A stretch of DNA of 64,000 nucleotides from Pithys albifrons albifrons (GCF_047495875.1 NC_092475.1:12800501-12864500); one strand, 5' to 3'. Positions 1-12,298 are shown, counted from the stretch's first letter. Notes: generated by a model from the sequence alone, not told the origin. Program-made: numbers and translations.

Positions 1-180
1 CAGGGGATGCAAAGGAAGGATCTGGATGCACAGTGTGAAATCAGCCCTGTGTCATTCCCCTCCTCTCCTCCTGCCCCTTGTTTTTGCTGGAGTCATGTGC
101 ATGAAGCCCCATTGATGTGGGGCACTTTGGTGCAAGGTGTTTGGGTGATGCTGAAAGAGCTGTCCCATTTGGGGAAATCC

Positions 181-567
181 TGGGATAGTTTGGGTTGGAA
201 GGGATCTCAAAGATCATCTTGTTTCCACCCCCTGCCATGAGCAGAGACACATTCCACCAGCCCAGGTTGCTCCAAGCCCTGTCCAATCTGGCCTTGGAGA
301 CTTCCAGGGATGGGGCAGCCACAGCTTCTCTGGGCACCCTGTGCCAGGGCCTGCCCACTCTCACAGGAAAGAATTTCTTCCTATTATCTAACCTAAATAG
401 GTGCTCCTTCAGCTTAAAGCCCTTGCACCTGGGCCTATCACTACCAATCCGTGTAAAAAGTCCCTCTCCAGCTCTCTTGGAGCCCCTTTAGGCACAGAAA
501 GAGCCTCTAAGCTCTCCCTGGAGCCTTCTCTTCTCCAGGCTGAATAACCTCAACTTCCTCAGCCAAT
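181..567 (-). mobile_element. CR1 LINE fragment, 3' part, older subfamily
   Basis: Reads on the minus strand from the 3' UTR (TTTGGGTTGGAAGGGATCTC) through the region of 'dominated by' CCAGGGATGGGGCAGCCACAG into the ORF2 end (TTCTCTTCTCCAGGCTGA). The ATTCTATGAT tail itself is missing or decayed. Confidence 0.88.
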
Positions 568-667
568 CTTCAGGTGGAAAAGAGGAGTAAAACCTGGCCA
601 AATTGGCCAAGACTCAGGTTTTTGCTTTGCATTCTCTGTCTTTGCTGTGGCTCAGCCCTTGCTCCTC

Positions 668-705
668 ACTCTGGAATGTTGAATGAACTCTGGAATGTTG
701 AATGA
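668..705. repeat. 19-bp unit in perfect tandem duplication
   Basis: ACTCTGGAATGTTGAATGA occurs twice with no gap (668-686, 687-705). Identical copies suggest a recent slippage event. Confidence 0.95.
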
Positions 706-741
706 ACCTCCAACCACAATTACCTTGACCCAGCAGCTCCT

Positions 742-884
742 TGGTCCCCAAGGACCCTTGGCAAGGTTGGACAGGACTCTGGGCAAACTGGTCTAGTGGA
801 AGGTGTCCCTACCCATGGCAGGGAGTTGGAGTGAGATGGTCTTTAAGGTCCCTCCCTACCCAAACAGGTCCAGGATTCTGTGAT
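742..884 (+). mobile_element. CR1 3'-end fragment
   Basis: Only the last ~140 bp of a CR1 remain: GGTGTCCCTACCCATGGCAG, then GTCTTTAAGGTCCCTCC and a decayed tail ending GATTCTGTGAT. Confidence 0.8.
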
Positions 885-2239
885 ACAACCACGTGCTGCT
901 CCATTTTCTTTCACCACACATGGGACAGGAGAAGCACCTGGTGCTGAACATCAGGAGGCTGGACCTTGTGGTGGGATTTCATGTCTCCTTGCTGTGCTCC
1001 TGGATTTTCTCCTCAGCCTCCTAACCATGCCTTGTTCCCCTGTGTGAGGCAGTTGAGGTGGAAAGGAAGAGCTTTGTCTCCTTGAAGCTCAGGAAACCGC
1101 TGTAAAAACAAAGCCCCCAAAGCAACCCCAGGCAGGGATGGTTTTATGGTGCTTACGAGTTTCTCACGCTTCTTGGCTCAGAATGTGATTTTAGTGCTCT
1201 GAAATGAAACTGTCTTGAAAACATTTGTGGGGTTTTTTTGCTTGTTTAGGTGGGGGGAGTGAAACTTCTCATAGCTGTAAATCTCAAGCCAGACGTGAAT
1301 TTGTCCCCTTCTATTTTCCTATAAGTATTATCTTCTGCTTCAAGACACACACGTATTTTTTGAGGTTGGCATGCTGTGAAATGCTGCTTTCAGTGATCAA
1401 AGCCCTGATTTGTTTCACTATGAATTGTGGCTCTGACCCAGCCCTGAGTGGGACCTGCATCTGTGTTACAAAATTGGTTATTTGGAGAGATGAGGCTGAA
1501 GTGGCAGGACGGGGGTTTGTTTGCACAGGGGTCAGTGGGCGTGTAGGGGTGAAGTGTGTCAGTGCAGTGCCACAGATGAGTGTGATTATCTCTATTTTAC
1601 TTGTGGGGACATGAATAGCCTCTAAATGAGCCCATTTGGGGTGAGATTAGAGCAGTTTTTCGTGGTGCACTGGGTGTCCCACCAGCCCCTGCTGCTTTGC
1701 TTTCCCAGGGAGCACAGGAACAGCCCCTGTGCTGGGAACTCACATCCCTGCATTGAATGATTTGCCAAAATTAATGATTTTATGTGTTGTCATCGGGTCT
1801 CTGCCACCTCCTTTTTTGACAAAACAAGGCCTTTTCCTTTTTTCTCCCATGGAATACCTCCATGTTTCAAATGTCCTCTCTTGCCCCAGGGCTTCGGTTT
1901 CCCATCTCTCTTCCCTTGTTTTCCCATCTCTCTCTGCTGAGAAGGGAGGGGAGCAGAGCTGAATTCAGCACCTGAAGCAAGTGTGTGCTGACAGTTTGGA
2001 TAACAACATTACAGGATTTTCTGTGTGGTTTTCTGACCTGTTGTTTTTGCACTCTCTCATTTTGGTATTGCTGTGCTTTCCATGCAGGTTTGCATGGGGC
2101 AGCTGACGTGATAGTTGGTGTTACCACTTAATGCTCAGTTAATTTAACCCCTGCTAAAGTCTAGAAGGATTTAAAATCCCTCCTTCCTTTACAGACTGTT
2201 CTGGATTTGCCAGTGCAGGGTTTCTCCTGCTCTGATATT
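885..2239. other. Unique intronic sequence, nothing recognised
   Basis: No repeat, RNA gene or credible exon seen. Open frames here are short and lack splice signals or family similarity. Confidence 0.5.
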
Positions 2240-2500
2240 CCCTTCTACTTGATGAGGTGGCTCAGAAATTCCCAAGACTTCATCATTTGTAATTAACCTA
2301 AATAATGTTCTTTTCATCTGCAAACTTTGTTTCACTCTCCAGCCTACTTTTCAGATCATTAATAAAGATACTGAGCAACAGGAGACCTGATTAAATACTT
2401 CTGTTGGGGTGTTGTTCATTATTTCTGCCTTGAAAAGCAAATCATGGGCATAGTTTTGTCATGGCCCTGAGCAGCATCAGGTCTGTGTACAGTGCCACCC
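2240..2500 (-). mobile_element. Ancient CR1-like relic
   Basis: TTCATCTGCAAACTTTG...CAGATCATTAATAAAGATACTGAGCAACAGGAG resembles the antisense of the CR1 ORF2 block usually read as 'catctgcaaatttgctgag...gtcattgataaagatattaaacaa'. It is heavily diverged with no clear ends. Confidence 0.55.
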
Positions 2501-4137
2501 ATATCTAAAGCTCAGTTTGCTTAAACCAAAGCCCAGCTCACTATGGGAGCTCTTCACACAGTTGAGATCAGTCTTATAATAATTTAAGCTTCAGTCAGTT
2601 CCTCACAGAACAGTTGTATTTAAATGAATTTTCAGCTGAGAGAATCCCCAGCAGTAAAAGTTGCTATGAAAACACACCTTTATTGAAACGGGTTGAAACT
2701 CGAATTGAGGTGGGTTCAAAGCTTTACATTTTCTTTGTGGAGAGCTCTGAGAAGAAACCTTGGAAATCATGAATATGCCTGAGCAGCAGGTTCTCCCATA
2801 ACCCTCGGATGCTGAGGGTGAGCTGCAGGATGTTGTATGGGACCATCAGGATCTCTTACCCTCCTCTGGGTCAGTTTTTTTGTCACCAGTCTCCCTTGCC
2901 CTACAATGAGGCTTAAGTTGTCCCCATTTGCAGGTTTGCTTTCCAGATCTCTCTCAGGGACACTGTGGCATTTGCCAACCCAGAGCTCTTCTGAAGAGCA
3001 GCTGTTTTTGCTGGTGATTTTGTGCCTGTCCCATTTTATAGGTTCCTTTGGGACTGTTGTGCTTGGAGATGCAAAGCTAAACATGCTCTCACTGTGACAT
3101 AAGCTGGAGTTTAAGCTGTTGTTAAAATACTTGTCCTGATGGGATGCTTTGAGTGATCCTGTGACCTTATCCCCCAAAATCATGGGGAGCCCTGGATGGA
3201 GAAGGCAGAGGGATGTGACTGATGCCATCCCCTCTTCTGGCTGATGGCACTGTGGCTTAGGAGTGGTGGGAGAGCAGAAACTCCTTAGGAAGGACACAGG
3301 AAGCCTAATTTCTGAATTAAAAGAGAACAATTACTGGGTCTAGGGACTGTCAGGTGCAGGCAGGGGTTGGTGAGCATGTCCCAGGCTGCTCTGAGACCCA
3401 AGAGATGGATGGATGGGAATGATGTACCAAAATGATGGTTTCTGTGCTGCCTGCAGTGAATATCTCCATGCAGACTGAAATGACAGCCCTGGCTCAAGCA
3501 AAGGTAACTGTGATCTGGGGTTTGTCTGTGTCAGCACTTGCAGCCTCCTTCAGAGCCAACCACATTACTTGTTGTTTCCTCTATGACTTGCAAAGATTTA
3601 TATATATATTTTTAGACCCAATGTATTAATACACTTATTTTCCAAGAAATATAAACTCTGAGCTTCCTGCTCTCTGGGAGATTCATTATGTTTTGTTTAA
3701 AGGAACCAAACTTGTTTTCCTTTCCAGTGAGCACACAAGTGTCTGGTCCCACTCACTGACTAGAGAAGGTGATTAATTCCTCTGTTTTTGTAGTCAACAG
3801 CGAAACACGGTCTGGTGATACATAACCACCCTCAGCCTCGCTGGGGCTGAATTATCTGGCACAATGGAGCCTGTAATTAGCAGGTAGAGAAGATGCTGCA
3901 CGTGGAGCATTAAAGGATCACAGAGGGACAGGTTGCAGGGCAGCCAAGGGAAACAAGAGATTATGGCCAGGCAGTAACAAATTAAAGTGTTTTCATCTCT
4001 CCAGGATGCTTAAATCTTTGTAATACAAACTCAAATAAAGAGAAGCTTCACTGATGTGGAGGAGTTCAGCCAAAGCAGAGGCTGTGGCTGTTTTACCATG
4101 TAGCACTGGTATAATTCCTGCTGCTCCCTCTGTGGGT
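2501..4137. other. Unique intronic sequence
   Basis: No gene or repeat recognised apart from a short (TA)n-like run near 3599-3610. The region 3750-4080 is AT-moderate and single-copy in this window. Confidence 0.45.
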
Positions 4138-4652
4138 TCATAGAATCATAGAATCATAGAATGGATTGGGTTGGAAAAGACCTCCCAGATCATCAAGTCC
4201 AACCCTTGCTCCAACTCCAGTCCCTTTACCAGATCATGGCACTCAGTGCCACGGCCAAGCTCAGTTTAAAAACCTCCAGGGATGGGGAATCCACCCCCTC
4301 TCTGGGCAGCCCATTCCAATGCCTGAGCACTCTCTCTGCAAAGAATTTCTTTCTGATCTCCAACTTCAATTTCCCCTGGCAGAGCTTGAGCCCATCGTGC
4401 CCCCTTGTCCTATTGCTGAGTGCCTGGGAGAAGAGACCAACCCCCACCTGGCCAGAACTTCCCTTCAGGCAGTTCCAGACAGTGCTGAGGTCACCTCTGA
4501 GCCTCCTCTTCTCCAGGCTAAACACCCCCAGCTCCCTCAGCCTCTCCCCACAGCACTTGTGCTCCAGTCCCTTCTCCAGCCTCGTTGCTCTTCTCTGGAC
4601 TCGCTCCAGCCCCTCAGTATCCTTTCTGAACTGAGGGGCCCAGAACTGAACA
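4138..4652 (-). mobile_element. CR1 LINE, 5'-truncated, young subfamily
   Basis: Begins on this strand with three TCATAGAA tail units, followed by GGATTGGGTTGGAAAAGACC. It carries the last ~140 codons of ORF2 in antisense, with one open stretch of 99 codons (4226-4525), and is truncated after CAGAACTGAACA. Confidence 0.97.
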
Positions 4653-7600
4653 ACAAGGAGGATTCTTTCTCTTAACAGTTAGGAAAAAATTGAAAGTGGG
4701 GGCAAAAAGGTATCTTTTCTATCCTTTGTAGAGGTGAGACTGAAATATTAATGAATCATATTCACTGGAGGGCCTGAAATCTTGATGTGACTTCTCGAAT
4801 TGGGATGCAGTGTTGGTGGAAATCACTTTCCCCCACTAGATGCTTTTGGAGAAACCATGGAAGAACAGTCAGCTAGTAAATGTGATCTTTTTTAGATGGC
4901 TGACTTGGGCACCATAAGGACCTGAACAGAGGGTCTGGAAACATAGGGTTCAAAATGATCTCATGAAGATATCAAAGCTGAATTTGAGTATCATCTCATT
5001 AAACCCTCAGTCTGGAGAGTTATAACAGGGCATCCTTTTCTTCTACAGAAGGACAATGAAACCCATCTCAAGGCTTCAAGCAGCCTGGCTGTGAGGTGGT
5101 GCCCATCCTGGAATGCGGTACCCATCCCTCATGTGGCCTTGATGGGCATGACAACAGCTTGGGAAGCTGCAGGACTAGGTGCAGCTCTGCTGGTTGTCCT
5201 TTGTAGCACAGTCCTACTTCTACGTTCAGATGCTTGTGGAGTGGCATGTAAGGAAGTCTGTTGCCTCCCACTGTGCCATGACAAGGAAGGAAAGTTGGGT
5301 TCTCCTACCCATGCCTTGACCTTGTGGGCATCTTCTTGCCCAAGGCCATGCTCCATGGAAGCACTGTGCAGATAACTGCTCCTTTGTGAGCTCTTTGGTC
5401 AGTGGAGAGAGCTTTCCTGAGCTGGATGTGCCTTTGGAGATACACTCTTGATCTTGTGACTCAGGAAGAAACTGCAGCCAAGGAAGAGGGAAAGGCTGGT
5501 GATGGTGCCCTGTGCCAGCATACCTGGTCACCTGGGCCACACTGGGTTTGACCAGCAGTTGAGTCTCAAAAATGATAGCATGAACTCTGTCTGGGAGGGT
5601 TTGTCACTTTGTGCAGTGCCTGGTGAAGTCTTTCTGGTGTTTGGCTGGAATGGGGCAGTCCATGAACACACCAGTTATGGGACAGTCCCTGCTGCTCAAC
5701 CCCATTGATCCAAGTGGGGTGGACAGTCTGGGGGGTGTGCAGTGGGGTTGGGTACCCGTACCCAGTCCTCAGGCTTTTCAGGGTATCTGGCCTTCCAACC
5801 CCTGTTTGAAGGTGTTGGCTGAAGGTGTTCTTAGGGCCAGGATCCATCCCAGGGTGGGAAAGTGTGCCTATGTGGATGAGAAGTGGATCCAGTGGATCCA
5901 TACACAGCATCCCTGTGCCAGTGGGAGGTGCCTCCTGGTGAGGAGAGCTGCTTGCAAAGAATCAGCCCTGGAGTCCCTTTGGTTCTTCAGATGATGTTTT
6001 CTCCTCTGGAGAGGGGATGAAGCCCATGCAGGAGCTACAACCCACATGATCACAGACAGAGTGCTCCATAGTACGCTTCACAATCGTTCCTTTAACAGGC
6101 ATGGCTTGGATTATGTTTGAGAATTACCAAATATTAGAGTGGATTTAAGAAAGCGGGTTTAAGAAACCCCTTTGGCATTGGTGATTGCGACTGGCAGCTG
6201 GCACAGAGACCACCACTGAGCACAACTCTGTCCATCCTGCAGGCTGAGCAGGAGCTTTTCCTCTTGTCAAGCCCATACTGGACTCCTCAGGGCCATTCTG
6301 GTGGCAGCTGCAGTGTCACAGCCATGCCTGTGGCTTCACAGGAGGGATGCAGAGTGCTGGAGCACAAAGATCTCAACAGGGGCTGATGTTTCCCTTTGCC
6401 TCATTAGTGAGGCCGTGCTGATTAGTGCCAGCACCCATGCAAGTGACAACAGCCAGGCCATGGTGGTCCCTCCCCATGGCAAATACAGCAGGCCAGATTG
6501 GGGACATTCAAAAGGCCTGGCAGGGGTAGTACAGCCATAAATCCTGCATGATCAGAGGGTGAGGGATGTGGAAGGGAGATGGGAACTGAGCAGCTTGTCA
6601 GGGGAGTTTTTACATTTTCCCTTTGTCAGCAGGAGTTAATGTTGAGCAGGGCAACCCCTTCCCCACAGAAGGAGCCTGGCAAGACCTTCCTCGTGAATAT
6701 ATGAATAGCAGTTTGGTAAATAGTGCATCTGAATTTATGAATGATCTGACACTGACGGGCTGAAATGAACTCTGTAATTTTATTGTAGATTTAGTAGGTC
6801 AGACATATACATGCCAAGTCAAAATGACCTAGAAAGCCTTTCTAGGTCAAACTATTGCTGGAAAAGTTGTCGTTTTCAAAGGCAAGGCCATAAGTTTTCA
6901 TGCTTACTCTGACACATTTTCCTTCTAACAGTGCAACATGAGTCTTCAGGACATGATTTGTCATGTCCTACACTGAGAAGAGAGAAAGGAACATGAACAA
7001 GGAGGTTACTATTTTCTTTATAAGTCAAGGCTTCTTCTGGCCACCCCTCCTGTCCTGAGATAGTATGTTGGACACCTGGCCTGCAGGAATTTAAGGCAGA
7101 AGTTGCAACACCAATTGTGTTGGCATCGTGCTGTTTCCAGCAGTGCTCAAACCTTGCAGGCTCCTGGATCCAGCCCACCCTTGGAGCCTTAACCCTTAAT
7201 TAGCAACTAATTTATTTATTAGGAGTTTTTTCTCCCCTGAAGAGGCTTAGAGGAGGCTGATGAGGTTTGCCTGTGATGACATTAATCACTGAAGAGACAG
7301 GATGGGGCATCTCTGACCCGAACACCACAGGCCGGGAGTCACAGGTGTGGGTGAAGCTGGAAGGGCCAAGGTTGGAAGGACTCAGAACTTGGTTGTCATC
7401 CTGCAGCTCCTGCCTCCTCTGGTAACATCTTGCAGTCTGAGTAAATGCAGCTTTCAAGCTGTTAGGAGGAAGCCTGAGCTTCTAATAAAAGCTTGGCTGT
7501 TCGTGTGGGTTACTTATTTTCAGAGTGCAAACATAACCGTGGCTCCAACGAGAAGTGTAAAGGGCTCCCACCACCCTCATTTGGTTTGGGGGGAACTGTA

Positions 7601-7730
7601 ATGTTTTTGTCCTGTGGTGCTTGTGGTGATGCTTTGAGATGTGGCTGGGTGAGGAGTTGGGACTGGGGCTAACAGAACCTTCCAGATGCTGGGCTGGGCT
7701 GAGCTGGCAGCATCCTCAGAGGTGCCCAAA
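4653..7730. other. Unique intronic sequence with one long palindrome
   Basis: No gene or interspersed repeat recognised. It contains the 25-bp interrupted palindrome at 6825-6849. Several open frames between 5068 and 6053 overlap on both strands but show no family similarity, codon pattern or splice context. Confidence 0.45.
6825..6849. repeat. 25-bp interrupted palindrome flanked by AGGTCA half-sites
   Basis: TGACCTAGAAAG, one C, then its exact reverse complement: 12-bp arms, no mismatch. The outer six bases form an everted pair of the nuclear-receptor half-site AGGTCA separated by 13 bp. Confidence 0.95.
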
Positions 7731-7930
7731 TCATGGAATCCTTAAGGTTGGAAAAGATCTCTGAGGTCATCAAGTTCAACCTTCAAACAAAAACCACTAA
7801 ACCATATCCCAAAGTGCCACATCTGCTCATTTTTTGAACACTTCCAAGAATGGTGACTCCACCCCTGGGCAGCCTGTTCCATGGAGGAACTCCCAAGCCA
7901 AAGTCCTGCTTCCCAACCGTAGCTGAAGGC
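7731..7930 (-). mobile_element. CR1 fragment, 3' part, different subfamily
   Basis: AATCATGGAATCCTTAAGG, then GGAAAAGATCTCTGAGGTCATC and AAACCATATCCCAAAGTGCCACATC. This is the CR1 version with the 'accatgtccccaagtgccacatc' stretch, as in the copy at 16940. Confidence 0.85.
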
Positions 7931-8009
7931 AAGCAGCTCACTCCCTCTGGCTTTACTCCCTGTGAAGAGTGGGCACCTCTCCCATTTCCCATCCCATGCC
8001 CAGGGCTCC

Positions 8010-8566
8010 ACAAGCTCCCCTTCCAACCCAAACCATTCTATCACTCTATGAATTTAGGGACTAGAGGGTCTTTAAAAGTCCCTTCTAACCCAAACCATTC
8101 TATCAATCTATGATTCCATGAACCAGAGGATCTCTAAAGGTCCCTTCCAACCCAAACCATTCTATCAATGATTCTGTGAACCAGAGGATCTCTGAAGGTC
8201 CCTTCAACCCAAACCAATCAATGATTCTGTCAACCAGAGGATCTCCAAAGGTCCCTTCTGACCCAAATCACTCTATCAATGATTCTGTGAACTAGAGGAG
8301 CTCTAAAGGTCCCTTCCAACCCAAACCATTCTATAAATGATTCCTTGAACTAGAGGATCTCTAAAGGTCCCTTCCAACCCAAACCATTCTATCAATGATT
8401 CTGTGAACCAGAGGATCTCTGAAGGTCCCTTCAACCCAAACCAATCAATGATTCTGTCAACCAGAGGATCTCCAAAGGTCCCTTCTGACCCAAATCATTC
8501 TATCAATGATTCCATGAAGTAGAGGATCTCTAAAGGTCCCTTCCAACCCAAAACATTCTACCAACC
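8010..8566 (+). repeat. Tandem array of CR1 3'-terminal segments (~58-bp monomer, ~227-bp higher-order unit)
   Basis: About nine to ten copies of a monomer running GGTCCCTTCCAACCCAAACC-ATTCTATCAATGATTCTGTG-AACCAGAGGATCTCTAAA. The GGTCCC landmarks are at about 8077, 8139, 8197, 8250, 8308, 8366, 8424, 8477 and 8534, so spacing is mostly 53-58 bp. The 53-bp variant recurs after four monomers (8197 to 8424), with matching diagnostic changes such as CCCTTCAACCCAAACCAATC. The monomer is the terminal part of a CR1 3' UTR plus tail, amplified in tandem. Confidence 0.93.
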
Positions 8567-9672
8567 TTTGATAACCCCCCAAAGAGGGCTCAGTGCAGGC
8601 AGGTGCCATCACAGGGGCCATCCCAGCAGCTCCCCAGTGGCCAGCGATGCCACCCTACCAACATTCCCACTGGAGCAGCACAACCCAAACTCCACAGGTT
8701 GCAAACAGTTGGTTCAGCTGAGCCATGACCTACTTGAAAGTAGCTTTTGCCATCCCAGGGAAGTGGGTAATGGGAGGCTGCAGTGCCTTCGAAACAATTA
8801 CAGCTCACAGCAGTCCAAATGAAAATGTTTGTTGAAAACAACATGTGCATAATTAAGGCTTAATGAGCCCTTGTCTGTTTGGAATCTGCAATTAGATTTA
8901 TAATAGAAAATACCAGCAAATGCCAAATAGCTTTAAAAGAAGACGAGATAAAAGATAATTTTGCTGCAAATCTATAGTAATACTGTAATTTAATGAGCTG
9001 GAAGTGGTGTAGAGAAAGGCTGTGAAAGCTTTGGACAAGTTTGTATTGTGCATGTTTATCTTATCTGCCCATTTCCCTGTCTATAAAGCTGTCAGTCTTG
9101 CTTTTAACTGCTTGGAAAAAGGCAGGACTTTGCTAAAATCAGGAAGACTCCCTTTGTTTATTTTTATTTAAGTCATTAATTAGTCAGGCAAAGCTGCTCT
9201 TTTCTCTTTCTCATCAACATGCTTTAAACTTCTTCCTAGGGTTAATAATAGTAATAATAATAATGATAGCAATAATAATATCTTTATTCAATTATTTACA
9301 GCGTGGCAGGGGCATAATAATAATAATCAGAGGTGCTTCTTTCTGATTAGTTTCATTAATTTTAATGAGTTTTAACAGTTTTTCTAAGATGTTGAGGATT
9401 TTCAGCACTAAGGGAGATATTTCTTAAGTAAACCTGAGGCCAAGTTGTCTGCAGTAAGCACAAAATACTAATAAAAAAATTACATGGCAGTAAAATCTGG
9501 TGAAAAGATACAAACTGAGCAGAGAGGGGTAATAAACAAAAAGGAAAAAAAGAAAAGAGCTTGGGAGGGATAGTTTGGGTTGGGTGGTTTGAGATTTTTG
9601 TGCTCCGTAGTTGAGGTTGGGAAGGAGGTGGTGCCAGTTTGGGTACAACACACAGACCAAAGGCATCAAGGG
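8567..9672. other. AT-rich unique block, candidate conserved non-coding element, plus (AAT)n
   Basis: 8820-9240 is AT-rich, repeat-free and dense in short TAAT and AAATTA-type motifs (for example TGCATAATTAAGGCTTAATGA). An imperfect (AAT)n run lies at 9242-9282. Whether it is conserved cannot be told here. Confidence 0.35.
9242..9282. repeat. Imperfect (AAT)n microsatellite
   Basis: TTAATAATAGTAATAATAAT followed by further AAT units, with interruptions. Confidence 0.85.
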
Positions 9673-10012
9673 TCAGCACTGTCTAGAACTCCCTGAAGGG
9701 AAGTTCTGGCCAGGTGGGGGTTGGTCTCTTCTCCCAGGCACTCAGCAATAGGACAAGGGGGCACGATGGGCTCAAGCTCTGCCAGGGGAAATTGAAGTTG
9801 GAGATCAGAAAGAAATTCTTTAGAGAGAGAGTGCTCAGGCACTGGAATGGGCTGCCCAGAGAGGGGGTGGATTCCCCATCCCTGGAGGTTTTTGAACTGA
9901 GATTGGCCGTGGCACTGAGTGCCATGATCTGGTGAAGGGGCTGGAGTTGGACCAAGGGTTGGACTGAGTGATCTCGGAGGTCTTTTCCAACCCAATTGAT
10001 TCTATGATTCTA
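9673..10012 (+). mobile_element. CR1 LINE, 5'-truncated, young subfamily
   Basis: Starts inside the ORF2 end (CAGCACTGTCTAGAACTCCC), keeps 73 open codons to the ORF2 stop (9714-9935), then the 3' UTR GGTCTTTTCCAACCCAATTG and ATTCTATGATTCTA tail. Confidence 0.96.
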
Positions 10013-10467
10013 AGGGCAGGGCGATGGTGTGGCAGGGCTGGGACATGCACAGCCCCCTGGAAACACAGCCCTGCAGCTTCGTGGGACAAACCTAACTCAG
10101 CCCTTCATGTACAAGGATGTGGTGTGGCTGCCTGTGGAGACACCTCTCCCATGTGATGTTCCTGCCCGTGTGAAACGTTGCTGAGCCTCAGCTGCTGTAG
10201 AACCCTGAGTTTGCATGGCCTGAACCTCCCACGGGTGAAGTCACGGCGCTGCTGCTGCATTTGCAGCTCGGGGTGTGCAGCACCTGCAGAGCTCTGGGCT
10301 CGCTCCCTGTCACCTCCCAGCCAGTGGGTCTGTTTTGGTTTCGCTCTGCCCCCTCCCAGCTCAAGCTGCCCCCCCATCTCCCCCTGCTCCTCAAAGCAGG
10401 GAAAAGGAAAGGGGAAGGGAGAAAAAAAATTTGAAAGAAGCTGAGCCAAGTATAAATATATATATAT
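10013..10467. other. GC-rich then purine-rich unique sequence
   Basis: Holds no recognised gene. A purine tract (10397-10440) is followed by a short (TA)n run at 10456-10469 that serves as the target of the next CR1. Confidence 0.45.
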
Positions 10468-11182
10468 AATCATAGAATCGATTGGGTTGGAAAAGACCTC
10501 CAAGATCATCGAGTCCAACCCTTGGTCCAACTCCAGTCCCTTTACCAGATCATGGCACTCAGTGCCACGGCCAAGCTCACCTCAAAAACCTCCAGGGATG
10601 GGGAATCCACCCCCTCTCTGGGCAGCCCATTCCAATGCCTGAGCACTCTATAAAGAATTTTTTTCTGCTCTCCAACTTCAATTTCCCCTGGCAGAGCTTG
10701 AGCCCATCGTGCCCCCTTGTCCTATTGCTGAGTGCCTGGGAGAAGAGACCAACCCCCACCTGGCCAAAACTTCCCTTCAGGCAGTTCCAGACAGTGCTGA
10801 GGTCACCTCTGAGCCTCCTCTTCTCCAGGCTAAACACCCCCACCTCCCTCAGCCTCTCCCCACAGCACTTGTGCTCCAGTCCCTTCTCCAGCCTCGTTGC
10901 TCTTCTCTGGCCCCGCTCCAGCCCCTCAATCTCTTTCTGAACTGAGGGGCCCAGAACTGAACACAACACTCAAGGTGTGGCCTCCCCAAGGCAGAGTCCA
11001 GGGGAAGGGTCACTGCCCTGGGCCTGCTGGCCACGCTAGTTTGGATCCAGGCCAGGATCCCATTGGCCTTCTTGGCCACCTGGGCACACTGTTGGCTCAT
11101 GTTGAGCTTCCTGTCCCTCAGTCCCCCCAGGTCCCTCTGCCTGGCTGCTCTCCAGCCACTCTGTGCCCAGCCTGGAGCGCTG
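10468..11182 (-). mobile_element. CR1 LINE, 5'-truncated (~715 bp), young subfamily
   Basis: The tail ATCATAGAATCGATTGGGTT is inserted directly after a (TA)n run. ORF2 antisense is open for 130 codons (10577-10969) but carries a frameshift near the 3' end, where the IKNFF-type region is shortened. The 5' truncation is exactly after GGAGCGCTG, the same point as the copy at 48110. Confidence 0.97.
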
Positions 11183-12298
11183 TATATGATATGTATATGT
11201 ATATTCTCTAAATGTCTGCAATTATGTGGATACAATTTTCACCCAAAATAGGGAAGAGGGAAGGGGAAAGGGGGGGGGGGGGAGGGTGACAAAGAGACAA
11301 AAAAAAATGGGTACAAAAGACACCCCCGCCTACCCACTGAGTAAACCACTACAACACAATCCCACCACCACTCTTAGAAGACAGCTGGCCTTTTTCTCTC
11401 ACATGGGGGGTGGGGGTCTCACTCATGCTATTTCCCAGATCTTCTGCATGGCTCTGATAAGGGATTGAGCAGCAGCAGTGAACTCCCTGCACTTTACCCT
11501 CCCTGGAAACCGAAGTAAGCTGAACTGCCTGTCTCCTGTCTCTTATCCCGTGGGAGGGGAAAGAATGGGTGAGGAATACCTGGGAGACAAACCCTTCTCT
11601 GGTTACATCGGGTTACCAGGAAAGAGCCTGGGATAAACTATTACAGGGTCTCAGCTCCAGCCTCTGCCTTTGCAGCACCAATGGGTGCCTGTGCACCCTT
11701 TGCATCTGCATCTTTCCCCACGCTGCTCCTGACCTGCTGCACCCACTGCTGCCCGGGGTTTTGCCTTTCTCAGGGATGTGGAACCACAGCCCCACCATCA
11801 GCATGGACACCTTTCTCTGGATCAGGTTGCCCCGTCCAACCCGACCTTGTAATTTCAGAAATCGTGTTCTAATGGTCCTAGTTTGGATTTTTTTTTTGCT
11901 TTAAAGGAGATCTCATTTTTCATTAGTTTTGCTTTTATAGACTCATGGATAAGTGTGTAAGGTGAAACTGTGAAACAGATTTTACTTTGTCAGCCCTTTT
12001 TTTTTGCAAGTCATACTATGTACCTCTGCAAGAGTATATTTGCATACAGAGTGCAGGGCAGAACCACAGAAAGCAGGTTTTTACTGGTGCCAAATATCTG
12101 TGTGTTGGAAACTATTTTCTAAATGACTGGCATGGAAGATCTCTGATTTATGTTTTTACCTCTCAGCCAGGTGGTTTTTCATAATGCTCCCCATTGTCTT
12201 GAAAAGTGATTATTCTTCTACATTATGCTTTGCAACAGAAAAAAATACACATGGTCTTGAATTCTGTGAGGCAGAGATGTACTTCTGCTTGGGAAAAG
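11183..12298. other. Unclassified sequence with a long G tract
   Basis: Contains a purine tract with an uninterrupted run of 13 or more G (about 11270-11283) followed by TGACAAAGAG. A purine tract before TG resembles the junction ahead of a retroviral-type LTR, but I see no second LTR, primer site or reading frame. The rest is unrecognised. Confidence 0.35.

Noticed and set aside
8010..8566. Regularly spaced repeats resembling a CRISPR array
   Set aside because: The 'spacers' are themselves repeated, the unit is CR1-derived, and the DNA is avian.
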